Origin: Acidimicrobiales bacterium
GTDB lineage: Bacteria; Actinomycetota; Acidimicrobiia; Acidimicrobiales; SZUA-35
NCBI GenBank assembly: GCA_020630065.1
Contig: JAHDCC010000002.1
Coordinates: 140,092 to 204,091, forward strand
DNA length: 64,000 bases
Direction of reading: 5' to 3'
Both the position numbers and the translations under genes were made by a program. Each line of letters begins with the position of its first letter. The first letter of the stretch is position 1. Below, piece after piece: positions 23,116-33,086 of this stretch. The notes beneath the pieces are model-generated. The model ran no database searches, was not told where the DNA came from, and was given only the letters and a program-made list of their open reading frames with translations.

Positions 23116-26022
23116 GTGCCAGCAAAAGTCCGTGTTTATGAACTAGCACGAGAGATGGGCCTCTCAAACAAAGAAGTGATTGACCTCTGCAACTCGTTAG
23201 GAGTTGGAGTAAAGAGCCATTCATCTTCCATAGTGGACGCCCAGGCTGACCGCGTCCGTCGCAAAGCCGAACGAGAAGGCCTCATACGAGAGCCAGCCGA
23301 AGATGAAGTCGAAGAGCCAGCACCGGCCAAGAAGGCGCCGAAGCCGACGCCTAAGCCTGCTACTCCAGCAAAGAAAGCGGCACCGGCTCCAGCTCCGGCG
23401 ACGCCCGCTGAACCCAAACCGGCACCGCCAGCGAAACCGGTGAGTTCTGCGAGTAAGGTCGTCTCCTCTGGCAGTAACCCAGGTTCGGCCCCAATTCCGC
23501 CTCCACCGCCTGCGATCAAGGCATCTGCACCCCAGCCTCCGAGTCGACCAGTTCAGGCTCCTGTCGAGCCTCCTGCGCCTGCTCCGGCGAAGAGTGAGGC
23601 TCCTCCGGTCAAGAAGGCCCCTGCGCCCGCAGAAGCTACTCCTGAAGCTCCAAAGGTCGAGAAAGTCGAACCTGAGGCAAAAGCGCCTGAAGCTCCGGTC
23701 GAGGAAACATCAAAGAAGCCGGAAGCTAAGCCCGAGTCGAAAGCTACGTCCGACCCGAAGGCCAAGCCCGAAACGAAAGCTAAACCAGAAGCAGGAACTA
23801 AACCAAAGGGACAGGCTCCGAAAAGCCCGGCTCCTAAAGGTAAAGGCAGTAAGCCGATTCCTCCTCCTCCCGGACCTCCTCGCGGCCGGGGTGGTAAACC
23901 GATTCCTCCTCCCCCTGGTGGCGGGCAAAGTCGTAAAGCTGCACCCAGCGGTGGCCCTAACCGCGGCGGCGGTGGTTCTAACTATCGCGGTGGCCCAAAC
24001 CGAGGTGGCGGAAACCAAAACCGACCAGCAGCAGCATCTCCCGGTGGTCCTAACCGAAGCGGTCCGGCTCCCGGTGGCGGCGGTCCAGCAAACCGCGGCC
24101 GTGGCGGCCCGAATCGTGGCGGCCCTAACCGAGGCCCCGGCAACCGAGGTCGCAGCCGTCGAAAGAGTCGACGACGTTCACGCGACGAACTTACCCCAAT
24201 GGTGGTGCAGTCCTACTCGTCTGAAGACGCGCCAGTACCTACCGGTACCGTCATCATCGAGCGGGCTTCAACCGCCCAAGACCTTGGTCCAAAACTAAAC
24301 CGTACAGCGGTCGACGTTGTTCGTTGTTTGCTGACCAACGGTGAAATGGTGACGGCTACCCAGTCGCTGACCGACGAAATGATTGAGATGTTCGCCGCAG
24401 ACGTCGGCGTAGAGATCAAGCTGATCAATCCCGGTGAAGAACAAGAAGTCGAACTTCGTAAATTGTTGGAAGTCGAAGAGGTTGAAGACACCTCAGGTCT
24501 TCCACTTCGGCCACCGGTCATCACTGTTATGGGTCACGTCGACCATGGTAAAACACTGCTCTTGGACCGCATCCGTTCGGCAAACGTCGTAGCGGGCGAA
24601 GCTGGTGGCATCACCCAGCACATCGGTGCATACCAAATTACTCACGACGACAAGTTGATCACATTCCTCGACACCCCCGGCCACGAGGCGTTCACCGCCA
24701 TGCGTGCCCGTGGAGCCGACGCCACCGACATCGTGGTGCTGGTAGTGGCTGCCGATGACGGTGTTATGCCTCAGACGTTAGAAGCTCTCGATCACGCTAA
24801 AGCTGCTGAAGTCCCAATCATCGTGGCCATCAACAAGATGGACCGCGAGGGTGCAAACCCAGACCGCGTGATGACACAGCTCTCAGAGCGTGGGCTCGTT
24901 CCTGAAAGTTGGGGCGGAGACACCATTATGGTGCCGACCTCGGCAATGAACGGCGACGGTATTGATGACCTCATCGACAACTTGCTCCTAATCGCTGAAG
25001 TCGAAGACCTTCGAGCCACCGACGAAGATCGAGCAGCCGGTTCGGTACTTGAATCTAACCTCGACATCGGCCGTGGCCCAGTCGCTACCGTTCTCGTCGA
25101 ACGTGGAACACTACGGGTCGGAGATCCGCTAGTAACCGGAGCATCTTGGGGACGAATTCGTGCTTTGATCAATGATCGAGGCGAAAACGTTACCGAAGCT
25201 GGCCCATCCACACCGGTCCAGGTACTTGGTCTAAGCGATGTTGCCGAAGCTGGCGACACGTTTATCGTTGCTCCGAATGAGAAAGTCGCCGCCAAGGTTG
25301 CTTCCACTCGAGAACACTGGATGCGTTTGTCGAGCCTCGGAATCAACGCAGCCGCCGGCTCCGGCGGAGCGAAGCTCGAAGATATCTTCCGTCAAATCCA
25401 GGCTGGCGAAAAAGCCACACTCAACCTGATTGTCAAAGCAGACGTAAACGGCTCGCTAGAAGCCGTAACCGACAGTCTTAAGAAGATGGAACGTGACGAA
25501 GTCAAACTGGCGTTTGTCCTTCGAGGTGTCGGTGGAATCACCGAGAACGACGTCCAGCTTGCCGCTGCATCGAACGCAACCATCTTAGGTTTCAATGTTC
25601 GGCCCGACAGAAAAGCTCGAGAACTCGCTGATCAAGAAAAAGTGGAGGTCCGTAACTACGAGATCATCTACAAACTTCTCGAAGACATCGAAAAAGCGAT
25701 GCTCGGTATGTTGGAGCCGGAATACGAAGAAGTCATCACCGGTGATGCTGAGGTTCGAGAAATATTCCGAGTTCCAAAAATCGGGGCAATCGCCGGTTGT
25801 ATGGTCACCAACGGAGTTATTACCCGCGGTTCCAAAGTACGTTTCCTTCGAGAGGGAACGATCATTTGGAAGGGCTCACTGCAATCACTTCGCCGCTTCA
25901 AAGACGACGTCAAAGAGGTGGCATCCGGTTTCGAGTGTGGCATCGGCTTGTCGGATTTCCAGGACCTTAAGGAAGGCGACATCATCGAAACGTTCGAAGA
26001 ACGAGAGATCCCCCGCGAATAA
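23116..26022 (+). CDS. infB: Translation initiation factor IF-2
   Basis: A 968-residue GTPase that brings initiator tRNA to the 30S subunit. The N-terminal IF2N helix bundle ([20 protein letters not shown]) is followed by about 320 residues of low complexity: Pro/Ala/Lys-rich, then Gly/Arg/Asn/Pro-rich repeats such as GGPNRGG. A second IF2N segment follows near residue 400. GTPase motifs are GHVDHGKT at about 473-480, DTPGH near 519 and NKMD near 573, followed by domains II-IV. The GTG at 23116 gives the N-terminus [10 protein letters not shown]; an earlier GTG at 23086 is possible. Its low-complexity stretch produces long false open frames in other phases. Confidence 0.96.
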   Translation: MPAKVRVYELAREMGLSNKEVIDLCNSLGVGVKSHSSSIVDAQADRVRRKAEREGLIREPAEDEVEEPAPAKKAPKPTPKPATPAKKAAPAPAPATPAEPKPAPPAKPVSSASKVVSSGSNPGSAPIPPPPPAIKASAPQPPSRPVQAPVEPPAPAPAKSEAPPVKKAPAPAEATPEAPKVEKVEPEAKAPEAPVEETSKKPEAKPESKATSDPKAKPETKAKPEAGTKPKGQAPKSPAPKGKGSKPIPPPPGPPRGRGGKPIPPPPGGGQSRKAAPSGGPNRGGGGSNYRGGPNRGGGNQNRPAAASPGGPNRSGPAPGGGGPANRGRGGPNRGGPNRGPGNRGRSRRKSRRRSRDELTPMVVQSYSSEDAPVPTGTVIIERASTAQDLGPKLNRTAVDVVRCLLTNGEMVTATQSLTDEMIEMFAADVGVEIKLINPGEEQEVELRKLLEVEEVEDTSGLPLRPPVITVMGHVDHGKTLLLDRIRSANVVAGEAGGITQHIGAYQITHDDKLITFLDTPGHEAFTAMRARGADATDIVVLVVAADDGVMPQTLEALDHAKAAEVPIIVAINKMDREGANPDRVMTQLSERGLVPESWGGDTIMVPTSAMNGDGIDDLIDNLLLIAEVEDLRATDEDRAAGSVLESNLDIGRGPVATVLVERGTLRVGDPLVTGASWGRIRALINDRGENVTEAGPSTPVQVLGLSDVAEAGDTFIVAPNEKVAAKVASTREHWMRLSSLGINAAAGSGGAKLEDIFRQIQAGEKATLNLIVKADVNGSLEAVTDSLKKMERDEVKLAFVLRGVGGITENDVQLAAASNATILGFNVRPDRKARELADQEKVEVRNYEIIYKLLEDIEKAMLGMLEPEYEEVITGDAEVREIFRVPKIGAIAGCMVTNGVITRGSKVRFLREGTIIWKGSLQSLRRFKDDVKEVASGFECGIGLSDFQDLKEGDIIETFEEREIPRE

Positions 26023-26474
26023 TGGGTAAACGTTCTCGGCCACCTCGTCGAACACGCCCTGCAACGCAGCGACACTATCAACGAACAGCTCGGCTCAATC
26101 CTCTTATCCAAGAGATTGTTGCCGAGTACTTCGAAGATGTTGAAGATGACCGGCTTGGTCTGCTTACCATCACCGGAGTCGAAGTAGACGCTGACCTAAA
26201 CGTGGCCCAAGTGTTCGTTTCGAATCTGGATGCCGATATGGCAGCAGAAACCGACTTCGATGACCAACGGGACCAAGATGTACTAGAGGCGCTCGAGGAA
26301 CATCAACGAGAAGTTCGTCTAGCTGTAGCTCGCAGCGCCCGGCTGCGGAAAACCCCCAATATCGTGTTTGGGTTCGACCCTGCGGTGCGCGCAGGAGCAA
26401 AAATGGACCAGTTGTTGAGCGAGATTCAGCGCTCCGATTCCGGTTCTGCGACGGACGTTGGCGAAGAGGAATAA
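26022..26474 (+). CDS. rbfA: Ribosome-binding factor A
   Basis: A 150-residue cold-adaptation and 16S maturation factor. It has the KH-like fold segments RLNPLIQEIVAEYFEDVEDD, LLTITGVEVDADLNVAQVFV and a late LRKTPNIVFGFDPAVRAG. The ATG shares its first base with the infB stop codon, so the genes are translationally coupled. The first 20 residues are a basic Arg/Pro/Thr-rich extension (GKRSRPPRRTRPATQRHYQR) and the C-terminus is acidic. truB follows 2 bp later. Confidence 0.93.
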   Translation: MGKRSRPPRRTRPATQRHYQRTARLNPLIQEIVAEYFEDVEDDRLGLLTITGVEVDADLNVAQVFVSNLDADMAAETDFDDQRDQDVLEALEEHQREVRLAVARSARLRKTPNIVFGFDPAVRAGAKMDQLLSEIQRSDSGSATDVGEEE

Positions 26475-26476
26475 CT

Positions 26477-27352
26477 GTGGGTCGGCGCCGGTCCAGAAAG
26501 CCAGATTCGGGTGTTAGCGGCTGCATTATCTGTAACAAACCCGCCGGGATCACAAGCCATGGTGTCGTAGACGTCGTACGCAAATCTCTGGGTACCAGCA
26601 AAGTCGGGCATGCCGGAACCCTTGACCCTGACGCCACCGGGGTGCTCGTTATCGGTGTCGGAGCAGGAACTAAACTGCTGCAATTCGTTACCGGCGTAGA
26701 TAAACGCTACGTCGGCGAAATAACGTTCGGCACTGAAACGTCGACTCTAGATGCTGCGGGCGAGGTCACCGCTACCTATGAAATGTCTGTCCTGCCAGCC
26801 GAGGTGCAAATCGCTGCCGATAGTTACGTCGGAGACATAGAGCAGATCCCGCCGATGGTTTCAGCTGTTCGAGTGAACGGAAAGCGGCTTCATCAGCTGG
26901 CTCGAGAGGGAATAGAGGTTGAACGTAAACCTCGCCCGGTCTCGGTCTTCGAGTTTACTACCTCGCCAACGACAGACAAGAATATCTACAACGCCGAGAT
27001 TCACTGCTCTTCGGGGACCTACGTTCGTACATTGGCGGCTGATGTCGGCACATCGTTGGGCGGTGGCGCTCACCTTAGTGGTTTAAAACGAACCTCTGTA
27101 GGGCCGTTTCTGTTGGAAGAGGCCTGCGAGATGGAAGAGCTAGTGATGCTTGACCATAGTGAGCTGCTTCGAGGGATGGCGGTCCTCCACGTCGAAGATG
27201 ACATCGCTCGACAGGTAAGAAACGGTAGGCCGCTCGGTCCGTCAGCGGGAACAGGTCGGCTAGCGATTAAAGATAGCGATGATACGTTGTTAGCCGTCTA
27301 CCATGTCATTAATGGTGAACTCCGGCCTGCGAAAGTCTTGGCCGGCAACTAG
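26477..27352 (+). CDS. truB: tRNA pseudouridine(55) synthase TruB
   Basis: A 291-residue enzyme that makes pseudouridine 55 in the T-loop of tRNA. The catalytic region reads KVGHAGTLDPDATGVLVIG, with Asp50 as nucleophile. Other conserved segments are NKPAGITSH at about 20-28, QIPPMVSAVRVNGKRLHQLA and GTYVRTLAADVG. A C-terminal PUA-like part follows. GTG start two bases after rbfA. It sits in its usual place before ribF, whose ATG is 13 bp after this stop. Confidence 0.95.
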   Translation: MGRRRSRKPDSGVSGCIICNKPAGITSHGVVDVVRKSLGTSKVGHAGTLDPDATGVLVIGVGAGTKLLQFVTGVDKRYVGEITFGTETSTLDAAGEVTATYEMSVLPAEVQIAADSYVGDIEQIPPMVSAVRVNGKRLHQLAREGIEVERKPRPVSVFEFTTSPTTDKNIYNAEIHCSSGTYVRTLAADVGTSLGGGAHLSGLKRTSVGPFLLEEACEMEELVMLDHSELLRGMAVLHVEDDIARQVRNGRPLGPSAGTGRLAIKDSDDTLLAVYHVINGELRPAKVLAGN

Positions 27353-27365
27353 TGGAAGTCAGCAA

Positions 27366-28319
27366 ATGAGGGTCGTCTCTGATCTAACGAACTGTAATAC
27401 GTCGGGCGATGGTCACGTTGTGGCGATCGGCGTTTATGACGGGGTGCATTTAGGGCACCGGTCGGTTATCGACCTGGCGCGACGTGCAGCGTCAATCCGG
27501 GGCGAGGGGGATGTCAAAACGGCTGTGGTCACGTTCGAACCCCATCCGGCATATGTGCTTCGTTCCGATAATGCCCCGAAACTTTTGACGACGTTAGAAC
27601 ATAAATTGGAATTGTTGGAATCGGCCGGGGTGGACACCACCGTCGTAGTTCCCTTCGACCATCAACGGGCTGCTGAAACGCCGGAAGAGTTCGTACAGTC
27701 GGTTCTCGTCGACTGCCTTCGTGCTCAACTTGTTGTGGTTGGTCACGATTTTCATTTTGGAGCCAAACGAGCAGGTAACGTCGAAGTTCTTACCAAACTT
27801 GGTTTGACGCACGGTTTCGATGTTGAAGGTCTAAGGCTGTTGCCTCGTACCGATGGCCCGGTGGAACCGATCTCTTCCACCGCTGTTCGGCGGGCGCTTG
27901 CGGGTGGAAACGTTGCTATCGCCGCAGACATGTTGGGCCGGAATCATGAAGTGTGGGGTACGGTCGTTCACGGTGATCAGCGTGGCCGTCAGATCGGTTT
28001 CCCCACGGCCAATATCGCGGTTGGTTCGATGTATGCGGTTCCCGCTGATGCCGTCTACGCCGGTTGGTATGTGCGTCCCGATGGGAGCAGATGGCCAACG
28101 GCGATAAATGTTGGTAAGCGGCCAACGTTTTATCAAAACGCTGAACACTCGGTTGTCGAAGCCCACCTGATCGGTTTCGATGGTCAACTTTATGATGAAC
28201 TGGCGCGTGTTGAGTTTGTGCAATTACTACGTTCCGAACAGCGGTTTGACGGGATCGAAGCGCTGGTCGCTCAACTCCGTGTCGATGTTGAGCGGGCCAC
28301 AAGCGTACTGAAAAGTTAA
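27366..28319 (+). CDS. ribF: Bifunctional riboflavin kinase/FAD synthetase
   Basis: A 317-residue protein that phosphorylates riboflavin to FMN and adenylates FMN to FAD. The N-terminal nucleotidyltransferase domain has VYDGVHLGHRSVI at about 24-36 and a late ISSTAVRRAL segment. The C-terminal kinase domain has GDQRGRQIGFPTANI, then GWYVRPDG and an EAHLIGFDGQLY segment. The ATG at 27366 with GGAAG seven bases upstream is preferred to the longer frame from 27303, which overlaps truB. In many actinobacteria rpsO follows ribF directly; here about 9.7 kb of other genes intervene. Confidence 0.95.
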   Translation: MRVVSDLTNCNTSGDGHVVAIGVYDGVHLGHRSVIDLARRAASIRGEGDVKTAVVTFEPHPAYVLRSDNAPKLLTTLEHKLELLESAGVDTTVVVPFDHQRAAETPEEFVQSVLVDCLRAQLVVVGHDFHFGAKRAGNVEVLTKLGLTHGFDVEGLRLLPRTDGPVEPISSTAVRRALAGGNVAIAADMLGRNHEVWGTVVHGDQRGRQIGFPTANIAVGSMYAVPADAVYAGWYVRPDGSRWPTAINVGKRPTFYQNAEHSVVEAHLIGFDGQLYDELARVEFVQLLRSEQRFDGIEALVAQLRVDVERATSVLKS

Positions 28320-28376
28320 GAAGTCCCGAGCGTAAATTACGACGCAGTCGTTGTCGAACCGAAGTACTCTGACCGG

Positions 28377-29657
28377 GTGGACGCTTCTCAATCCGACATA
28401 CCCGTCAATCGATCCCGGTTGCAACGCAAAACGCTTTGGGTTCTCTTTGTGGTTTCAGGGGCTTCCCGCGGCGGGTTGGCGATCATTTTTGCCGTTTCAG
28501 CCTTGTTGGTGGGGGAGATCTTGAACTCTGAACGGTGGACGGGTAGCGCCTTGGCGGTTGCTACCGCAGGGTCTGCCATCAGTTCGACTCCGTTGAGTTC
28601 TGTGATGAATCGTTATGGCCGTCGAACTGGCATGGTCGCAGGGTTTGTCGTCGCTTTAGCTGGGTGTGGGGTCGCAGCTTTTGGTGGACAACGATCGAGC
28701 ATCGTAGCGTTGTTGGTTGGTTTGTTTCTAGTCGGAGTTGGTTTGGCGGCTGCTAGTTTGGCGAGATACGCAGCAGCAGACTTAGCCGACCCTAAGAACA
28801 AGGCAAAAGCGATCAGTTCAGTTGTGTTTGCATCAACGATCGGTGCAGTTGGGGGTCCGACCCTGGTTGGGCTTAGTAACCGGTTTGGCGCAGCGTTAGG
28901 GCTAAGCGAACTTATCGGGGCGTTCCTGTTCGGTGCTTTTTTCTTTGCGGCGGCGGCTGCTATTACCTGGATGTTCCTCCGGCCTGATCCGTTGTTAGTG
29001 GCTAGGGGAGCTCAGTCGGATAACACAACCACTACGTCGAGTCTCGTCGGTGGGTTCGCAGCTATTAGCGGTTCTAGTTCAGCCCGCCTAGCTCTTGTTG
29101 GCCTGACCATTGCTACTGCGGTGATGGTGATGGTTATGGCGATGACGCCTGTTCATATGGTCGCCCACGATCATGGGTTGCAAGACGTTGGTTGGGTGAT
29201 TTCGGTTCATACCGCTGGGATGTTTGCGTTTGCCCCCATCGCCGGGTACGTGTCCGACACCTTTGGGCGTCGACCAACGTTGGGTGTTGCCAGCGTTCTC
29301 TTGGTTCTGGCGACGTCGCTCACAGCCCTGGCAGGGGATGCTCCGCTGCCCCTACTCTTTGCCGGATTGTTCCTGTTGGGGCTTGGTTGGAGTTTTGGTT
29401 TTGTTGCTGCGAGTGCGCTTCTTAGCGAATCAATTCTCGATCAGACTAGGCGTACGGCCGCCCAGGGGGCTGCCGATCTTTTAGCTGCTGTTGCGGGTGG
29501 TGTAGCTGCGTTGGCGTCTGGGTTTGTCGTGTCGATGACGGGATATCACGTCCTGTCGATGGTTGGCATTGTGTTGTCGGGATTGCTCGCAGTGTGTCTG
29601 GTGCTGGAACGTCAGCGCCGGGTTGGGGAGCCCCAAGACCTTGCTGCGGTAGTTTAG
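28377..29657 (+). CDS. MFS family transporter
   Basis: A 426-residue integral membrane protein with about 12 hydrophobic segments. The major-facilitator loop motif between helices 2 and 3 reads MNRYGRRTGMVAG, repeated in the second half as VSDTFGRRPTLGVAS. Substrate cannot be read; drug or small-metabolite export is common in this type. GTG start. It converges with the aldose epimerase gene, overlapping it by 4 bp at the stop codons, and lies 57 bp after ribF. It does not look like part of the xylose regulon, because its direction and spacing are separate. Confidence 0.88.
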   Translation: MDASQSDIPVNRSRLQRKTLWVLFVVSGASRGGLAIIFAVSALLVGEILNSERWTGSALAVATAGSAISSTPLSSVMNRYGRRTGMVAGFVVALAGCGVAAFGGQRSSIVALLVGLFLVGVGLAAASLARYAAADLADPKNKAKAISSVVFASTIGAVGGPTLVGLSNRFGAALGLSELIGAFLFGAFFFAAAAAITWMFLRPDPLLVARGAQSDNTTTTSSLVGGFAAISGSSSARLALVGLTIATAVMVMVMAMTPVHMVAHDHGLQDVGWVISVHTAGMFAFAPIAGYVSDTFGRRPTLGVASVLLVLATSLTALAGDAPLPLLFAGLFLLGLGWSFGFVAASALLSESILDQTRRTAAQGAADLLAAVAGGVAALASGFVVSMTGYHVLSMVGIVLSGLLAVCLVLERQRRVGEPQDLAAVV

Positions 29658-30451
29658 GTCGTTGCCGGTTGGCTGAATAGGATTGAAGTTTTGAGTTCTA
29701 GTTGTTGGCCCGCTTCGAAGATGTTTGGTGATTGGTTGGCTTCATTGGGGGGTCCTGTCTGGGGTTCGACGCAGGTGGCATCGGACGGTTCTGTGTAGAT
29801 GACCCAGTGATCGGTAGAAGCTGAAATGGTTGCTTCGAGCTGATTCCATCTAAGGACTGGATCGGCTGCTAGTGAACGAAAGCAGTTGTCCCAGGGCGGA
29901 TCTGACGGTGCTTGGGTTCGACCAGTTGGTATTTCTCGCTGATCTAGTTCGTACATTTCAGCGGCTTCGAAGATGAGTGAAAGTTCGTCTTGGTTGGTTA
30001 GTCGCTGGTTAAACCACGGGTGAAATCCGATGGATAAAGGTTGGCGTTCAGAGGCGGTGGCGGTGAGTGAAAGTTCGATTCGACTTGGGAAGACCTCTAC
30101 ATGTTGGGTCGCCATACCTTTCCACGGCCATGGTTTGGTGAATTCCCATTGGGTAGTGCAGCTGGTGTTTGTTGTGGCCACGATGCGCCAAGGTTGGAGG
30201 TAGCCGTAACCGTGAATTGCGTGTGGCCCTAGGGTGGGCGGAAGTTTGTGGATAGTTCCGTCGATGTCGATAGTTCCGTCAGCTATTCGTCCAGCAAAGG
30301 GGACCATGGGGTAACAACCCCACCCCATCGGGTCCGGTGTTTGGGGTCGGAGGAGTTCGTGGCTGTATGCCTGTATCGATTGCACTCGGCCACCGTCGTT
30401 GGGGGCAATGGTGGCTTCAACGTTTTCGGAGGTGATCGTGATTGTGCTCAT
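29654..30451 (-). CDS. Aldose 1-epimerase family protein (mutarotase)
   Basis: A 265-residue galactose-mutarotase-like protein that interconverts alpha and beta anomers of aldoses. Conserved points are RPQTPDPMGWGCYPMVPFAG, the histidine in GPHAIHGYGYLQPW and a second histidine in LSIGFHPWFNQ. The ATG at 30451 is chosen; an earlier in-frame start lies inside the ROK gene, which overlaps this one by 4 bp. It is cotranscribed with the ROK repressor and divergent from xylFGHAB, so a role as xylose mutarotase, supplying the anomer used by XylA, is likely. Confidence 0.87.
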   Translation of the reverse strand: MSTITITSENVEATIAPNDGGRVQSIQAYSHELLRPQTPDPMGWGCYPMVPFAGRIADGTIDIDGTIHKLPPTLGPHAIHGYGYLQPWRIVATTNTSCTTQWEFTKPWPWKGMATQHVEVFPSRIELSLTATASERQPLSIGFHPWFNQRLTNQDELSLIFEAAEMYELDQREIPTGRTQAPSDPPWDNCFRSLAADPVLRWNQLEATISASTDHWVIYTEPSDATCVEPQTGPPNEANQSPNIFEAGQQLELKTSILFSQPATT

Positions 30452-31695
30452 CGGTCGGTTGCTTGTAGTTCGGATGCTGAAATACGGGCGTCGATTGCTT
30501 GAGGGAGCGTGGCGAATGCGTGGTCCCAAGCGAATTCTGCTGCGCCTTGTAGCTGTGCTTTGTCTCTGAGTTCCGATGGGACGACTTCACAGTTTTCAAT
30601 AATGGCGGGCATCACTCGCTGGTTAAGTTCGGCGTAGAGCGCATTGATTACGTAGGGGTAGGCGGGGCCGAGAAAACCTCCGAGAATAATCATTTGAGGG
30701 TTTAGTACGCTGATGATTCCAGCGAGTCCTACGCCTAACCAATGGCCATGGACTTCATAGGCCTTTAGTGTTTTGTCGTCGCCTTGAGCTGCGTTTGTGA
30801 GTGAGTCGGCGACGGCCTGATATGTGAATGGTTGGTCGCTGCCTATTCGTTCGATTAGCGCTTCGGATCCGATGACGGTTTCCCAGCATCCGATTGCCCC
30901 GCATCGGCAGGTGCGCCCTTTTTGTTCGACCGGAAGGTGGCCTACTTCTCCTGCGAGGCCTCTGGTGCCAGAAAGTAAGGTTCCGTCCGAAATGATGCCG
31001 CCACCGATTCCGATGTCGGCTGATACGAACAAGATGTTGTTGATACCGGTTGCCGCTCCTCGGCGTTGTTCCGCTAGAGCTCCAAGGTCGGCTTCGTTTC
31101 GGATCGATATTGCGGTCGATGCGGATAGCTTTTCGTGAAGTAATTGACCAAACGGAACGTTTTCCCATCCGAGGTTGGGTCCAGCGAGTATGACGTTGTT
31201 TTCAGGTTCTACTAGGCCGGGTACCGCTATTCCGATTCCGTAGATGTGGGTCTTGGATGGGATTTCGTTGATGATGGATTCGATGAATTTCGCGAGGTCG
31301 GTGGCGACAAGTTCGGGGTGGTTTCGATTTCTGTCTCGCGTGGTGTGGCGGAGTTTGATAGCTTCACCTCCGATCCCGACAACGGCAACGGCAATCGAAT
31401 CGACTAAGATCTCGACGCCGATAACTGCGCTGCTTTGATGTGCTGGATGGACGGTGGGTGAGGGGCGTCCTCGGGAGCCGTTTGATTCGACTACATATTC
31501 GGAAACGAGTTCGTTGGTAGTGAGTTCCCCGACGAGCATTCCGACGGTATTGCGGGACAAGCCGGTTTGGTCGACGATTTCAGATCGGGTAAGTGGGCCT
31601 TTAATGTGGACAAGTTTGAGGATGGCTGAAAGATTGTTATGTCGGACTAGTTCGCTTCTTAGGCCTGATTTGCCAGTTGTCTTTGGTTTGCTCAC
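30448..31695 (-). CDS. ROK family repressor, XylR-like
   Basis: A 415-residue regulator. The N-terminal winged helix (ILKLVHIKGPLTRSEIVDQT, then LSRNTVGMLVGEL) binds DNA. The ROK domain has an ATPase-fold pattern, FVSADIGIGGGIISDGTLL, and the zinc motif with GEVGHLP and CRCGAIGCWE. Such proteins repress xylose genes and release DNA on binding the sugar. It is divergent from xylF; the 29-bp palindrome at 31802-31830 lies about 107 bp from its own start and overlaps the xylF promoter region, so it probably controls both directions. Confidence 0.9.
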   Translation of the reverse strand: MSKPKTTGKSGLRSELVRHNNLSAILKLVHIKGPLTRSEIVDQTGLSRNTVGMLVGELTTNELVSEYVVESNGSRGRPSPTVHPAHQSSAVIGVEILVDSIAVAVVGIGGEAIKLRHTTRDRNRNHPELVATDLAKFIESIINEIPSKTHIYGIGIAVPGLVEPENNVILAGPNLGWENVPFGQLLHEKLSASTAISIRNEADLGALAEQRRGAATGINNILFVSADIGIGGGIISDGTLLSGTRGLAGEVGHLPVEQKGRTCRCGAIGCWETVIGSEALIERIGSDQPFTYQAVADSLTNAAQGDDKTLKAYEVHGHWLGVGLAGIISVLNPQMIILGGFLGPAYPYVINALYAELNQRVMPAIIENCEVVPSELRDKAQLQGAAEFAWDHAFATLPQAIDARISASELQATDR

Positions 31696-31787
31696 GAGAT
31701 CTCAATCTAGCTTGTGTTGCGGGTGTAGCACTTTTGGTGGGTTGCTCGACTGCTTTGTGACGGTTTTCAGATCACGAGTTGTGACTC

Positions 31788-31830
31788 TTGACCAACTCCT
31801 CTTAATATGTAATAGTGTATTACATATTAA
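31788..31830 (+). promoter_or_regulatory. xyl promoter with perfect palindromic operator
   Basis: Two 13-bp arms, 31802-31814 and 31818-31830, are exact reverse complements around the centre GTG. The half-site is TTAATATGTAATA. A -35-like TTGACC lies at 31788-31793, and the -10 region (16-17 bp further) falls inside the palindrome, so a bound repressor would block RNA polymerase. The AT-rich palindrome type fits XylR/ROK operators. The remaining gap to xylF (31831-31878) carries only the leader and the strong ribosome-binding site AAGGGGAG. Confidence 0.7.
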
Positions 31831-31878
31831 CGTAGATGGTCTGCTGGCGCCAGGGCGTCGTGGACAAGGGGAGACATT

Positions 31879-33003
31879 ATGAAAGAACCAAGAACCAAAC
31901 TATTCGCACTCTTAGCAGGACTTGCCTTAGTTGCCGCCTCGTGCGGAGGCTCAGCAGAAAGTGATACAACCGGCAGCGATGATACGTCGGGAACCGAGGA
32001 AGGCTCAGAGTCAACCGCCGATGGCGATTCTGGGTCAGCTGATGGGGGGTCGGTCGGATTTATCTTGCCAGACTCGGCATCGTCCGCTCGATGGGAAGCG
32101 TTTGATCGGCCACTGATTGAACAGGCCTGTGAAGAGTCTGGAATCGAGTGTGTGATCCAAAATGCCGAAGGCGATAAAGACAACATGGCAACTATCGCAG
32201 ATCAAATGATCGCCGACGGTGTCGCTGTTCTGGCCATCGTAAACCTGGATTCAGAATCTGGAGCAGCGATTCAAGAAAAAGCATCAGCGGCGGGCGTCAA
32301 AAACATCGACTATGACCGGTTAACACTTGGCGGTTCAGCCGATGCCTACGTCTCATTCGACAACGTCGCTGTCGGCACAGCACAAGGCGAAGGTCTCATC
32401 CAATGTTTTGACGGTGATACCGAAGGCAAAAAGATCATCCAATTGCACGGCTCACCGACCGACAACAACGCAACATTGTTTAAGCAGGGCTACCAGGACG
32501 CTATCAAGGACGCCGGGTTCGAAACCGTCGGTGAAGAAGCCGTTCCGGACTGGGACAATGCCCAGGCAGGAACCATCTTTGAACAGCTTCTAACCAGTGC
32601 CTCAGGTGAAGTCGACGGTCTGCTCGCCGCCAACGATGGTGTCTCGCTGGCAGCTCAAGCGGTACTCGAAGACTCAGGTCTTACCGTTCCGGCGACCGGT
32701 CAAGACGCAACGGTCGAAGGACTCAGGGCAATACTCTCTGGCCGGCAGTGTATGACGGTATACAAGCCGGTGGTGGAGGAAGCCCAAGGAGCTGTTGCAA
32801 CAGCGGTAGCACTCTTGAATGGCGACGACATTCCAGCCAACGCCACCATCGATAACGAAAACGGAGAAATCCCATACGTCCAAGCCGAGATTCAGTCAAT
32901 CTTCATTGAGGATGTCAAAGTCCCGGTAGCGGATGGATTTGTATCGGTCGAAGAGGTCTGTGAAGGACTCGAAGCTGAATGTGAGCAGTACGGCGTCAAA
33001 TAG
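31879..33003 (+). CDS. xylF: D-xylose ABC transporter substrate-binding lipoprotein
   Basis: A 374-residue lipoprotein. The signal peptide ends VAASC with Cys22, and an acidic Ser/Gly/Thr linker of about 40 residues follows. The mature domain matches XylF in order: ARWEAFDRP, IQNAEGDKDN, ADGVAVLAIV, IDYDRL, YVSFDNVAVG, GSPTDNNATLF, AANDG, GQDATVEGLR and MTVYKP. These cover the xylose-contacting segments of the E. coli protein. Strong ribosome-binding site. First gene of the xyl operon; a long hairpin follows it. Confidence 0.95.
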   Translation: MKEPRTKLFALLAGLALVAASCGGSAESDTTGSDDTSGTEEGSESTADGDSGSADGGSVGFILPDSASSARWEAFDRPLIEQACEESGIECVIQNAEGDKDNMATIADQMIADGVAVLAIVNLDSESGAAIQEKASAAGVKNIDYDRLTLGGSADAYVSFDNVAVGTAQGEGLIQCFDGDTEGKKIIQLHGSPTDNNATLFKQGYQDAIKDAGFETVGEEAVPDWDNAQAGTIFEQLLTSASGEVDGLLAANDGVSLAAQAVLEDSGLTVPATGQDATVEGLRAILSGRQCMTVYKPVVEEAQGAVATAVALLNGDDIPANATIDNENGEIPYVQAEIQSIFIEDVKVPVADGFVSVEEVCEGLEAECEQYGVK

Positions 33004-33018
33004 CCGAGTGTGACACGA

Positions 33019-33060
33019 AGGGTGGGCGTTCCAGAGTTCGATATCTGGTTTGCCCACCCT
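33019..33060 (+). promoter_or_regulatory. Hairpin between xylF and xylG
   Basis: Outer arms 33019-33027 and 33052-33060 pair over 9 bp, and inner arms CCAGA (33031-33035) and TCTGG (33044-33048) extend the stem. It begins 16 bp after the xylF stop and has no T-run. Same position and likely role as the other binding-protein hairpins. Confidence 0.62.
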
Positions 33061-33086
33061 CAGTATCTACAGGAGAAGTTTAAGCA

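Noticed and set aside
23594..24298. A 234-codon open frame in another phase of infB, Arg/Leu/Lys-rich
   Set aside because: It is created by the Pro/Ala/Lys and Gly/Arg low-complexity region of IF-2; its composition has no domain logic and it lies fully inside infB.
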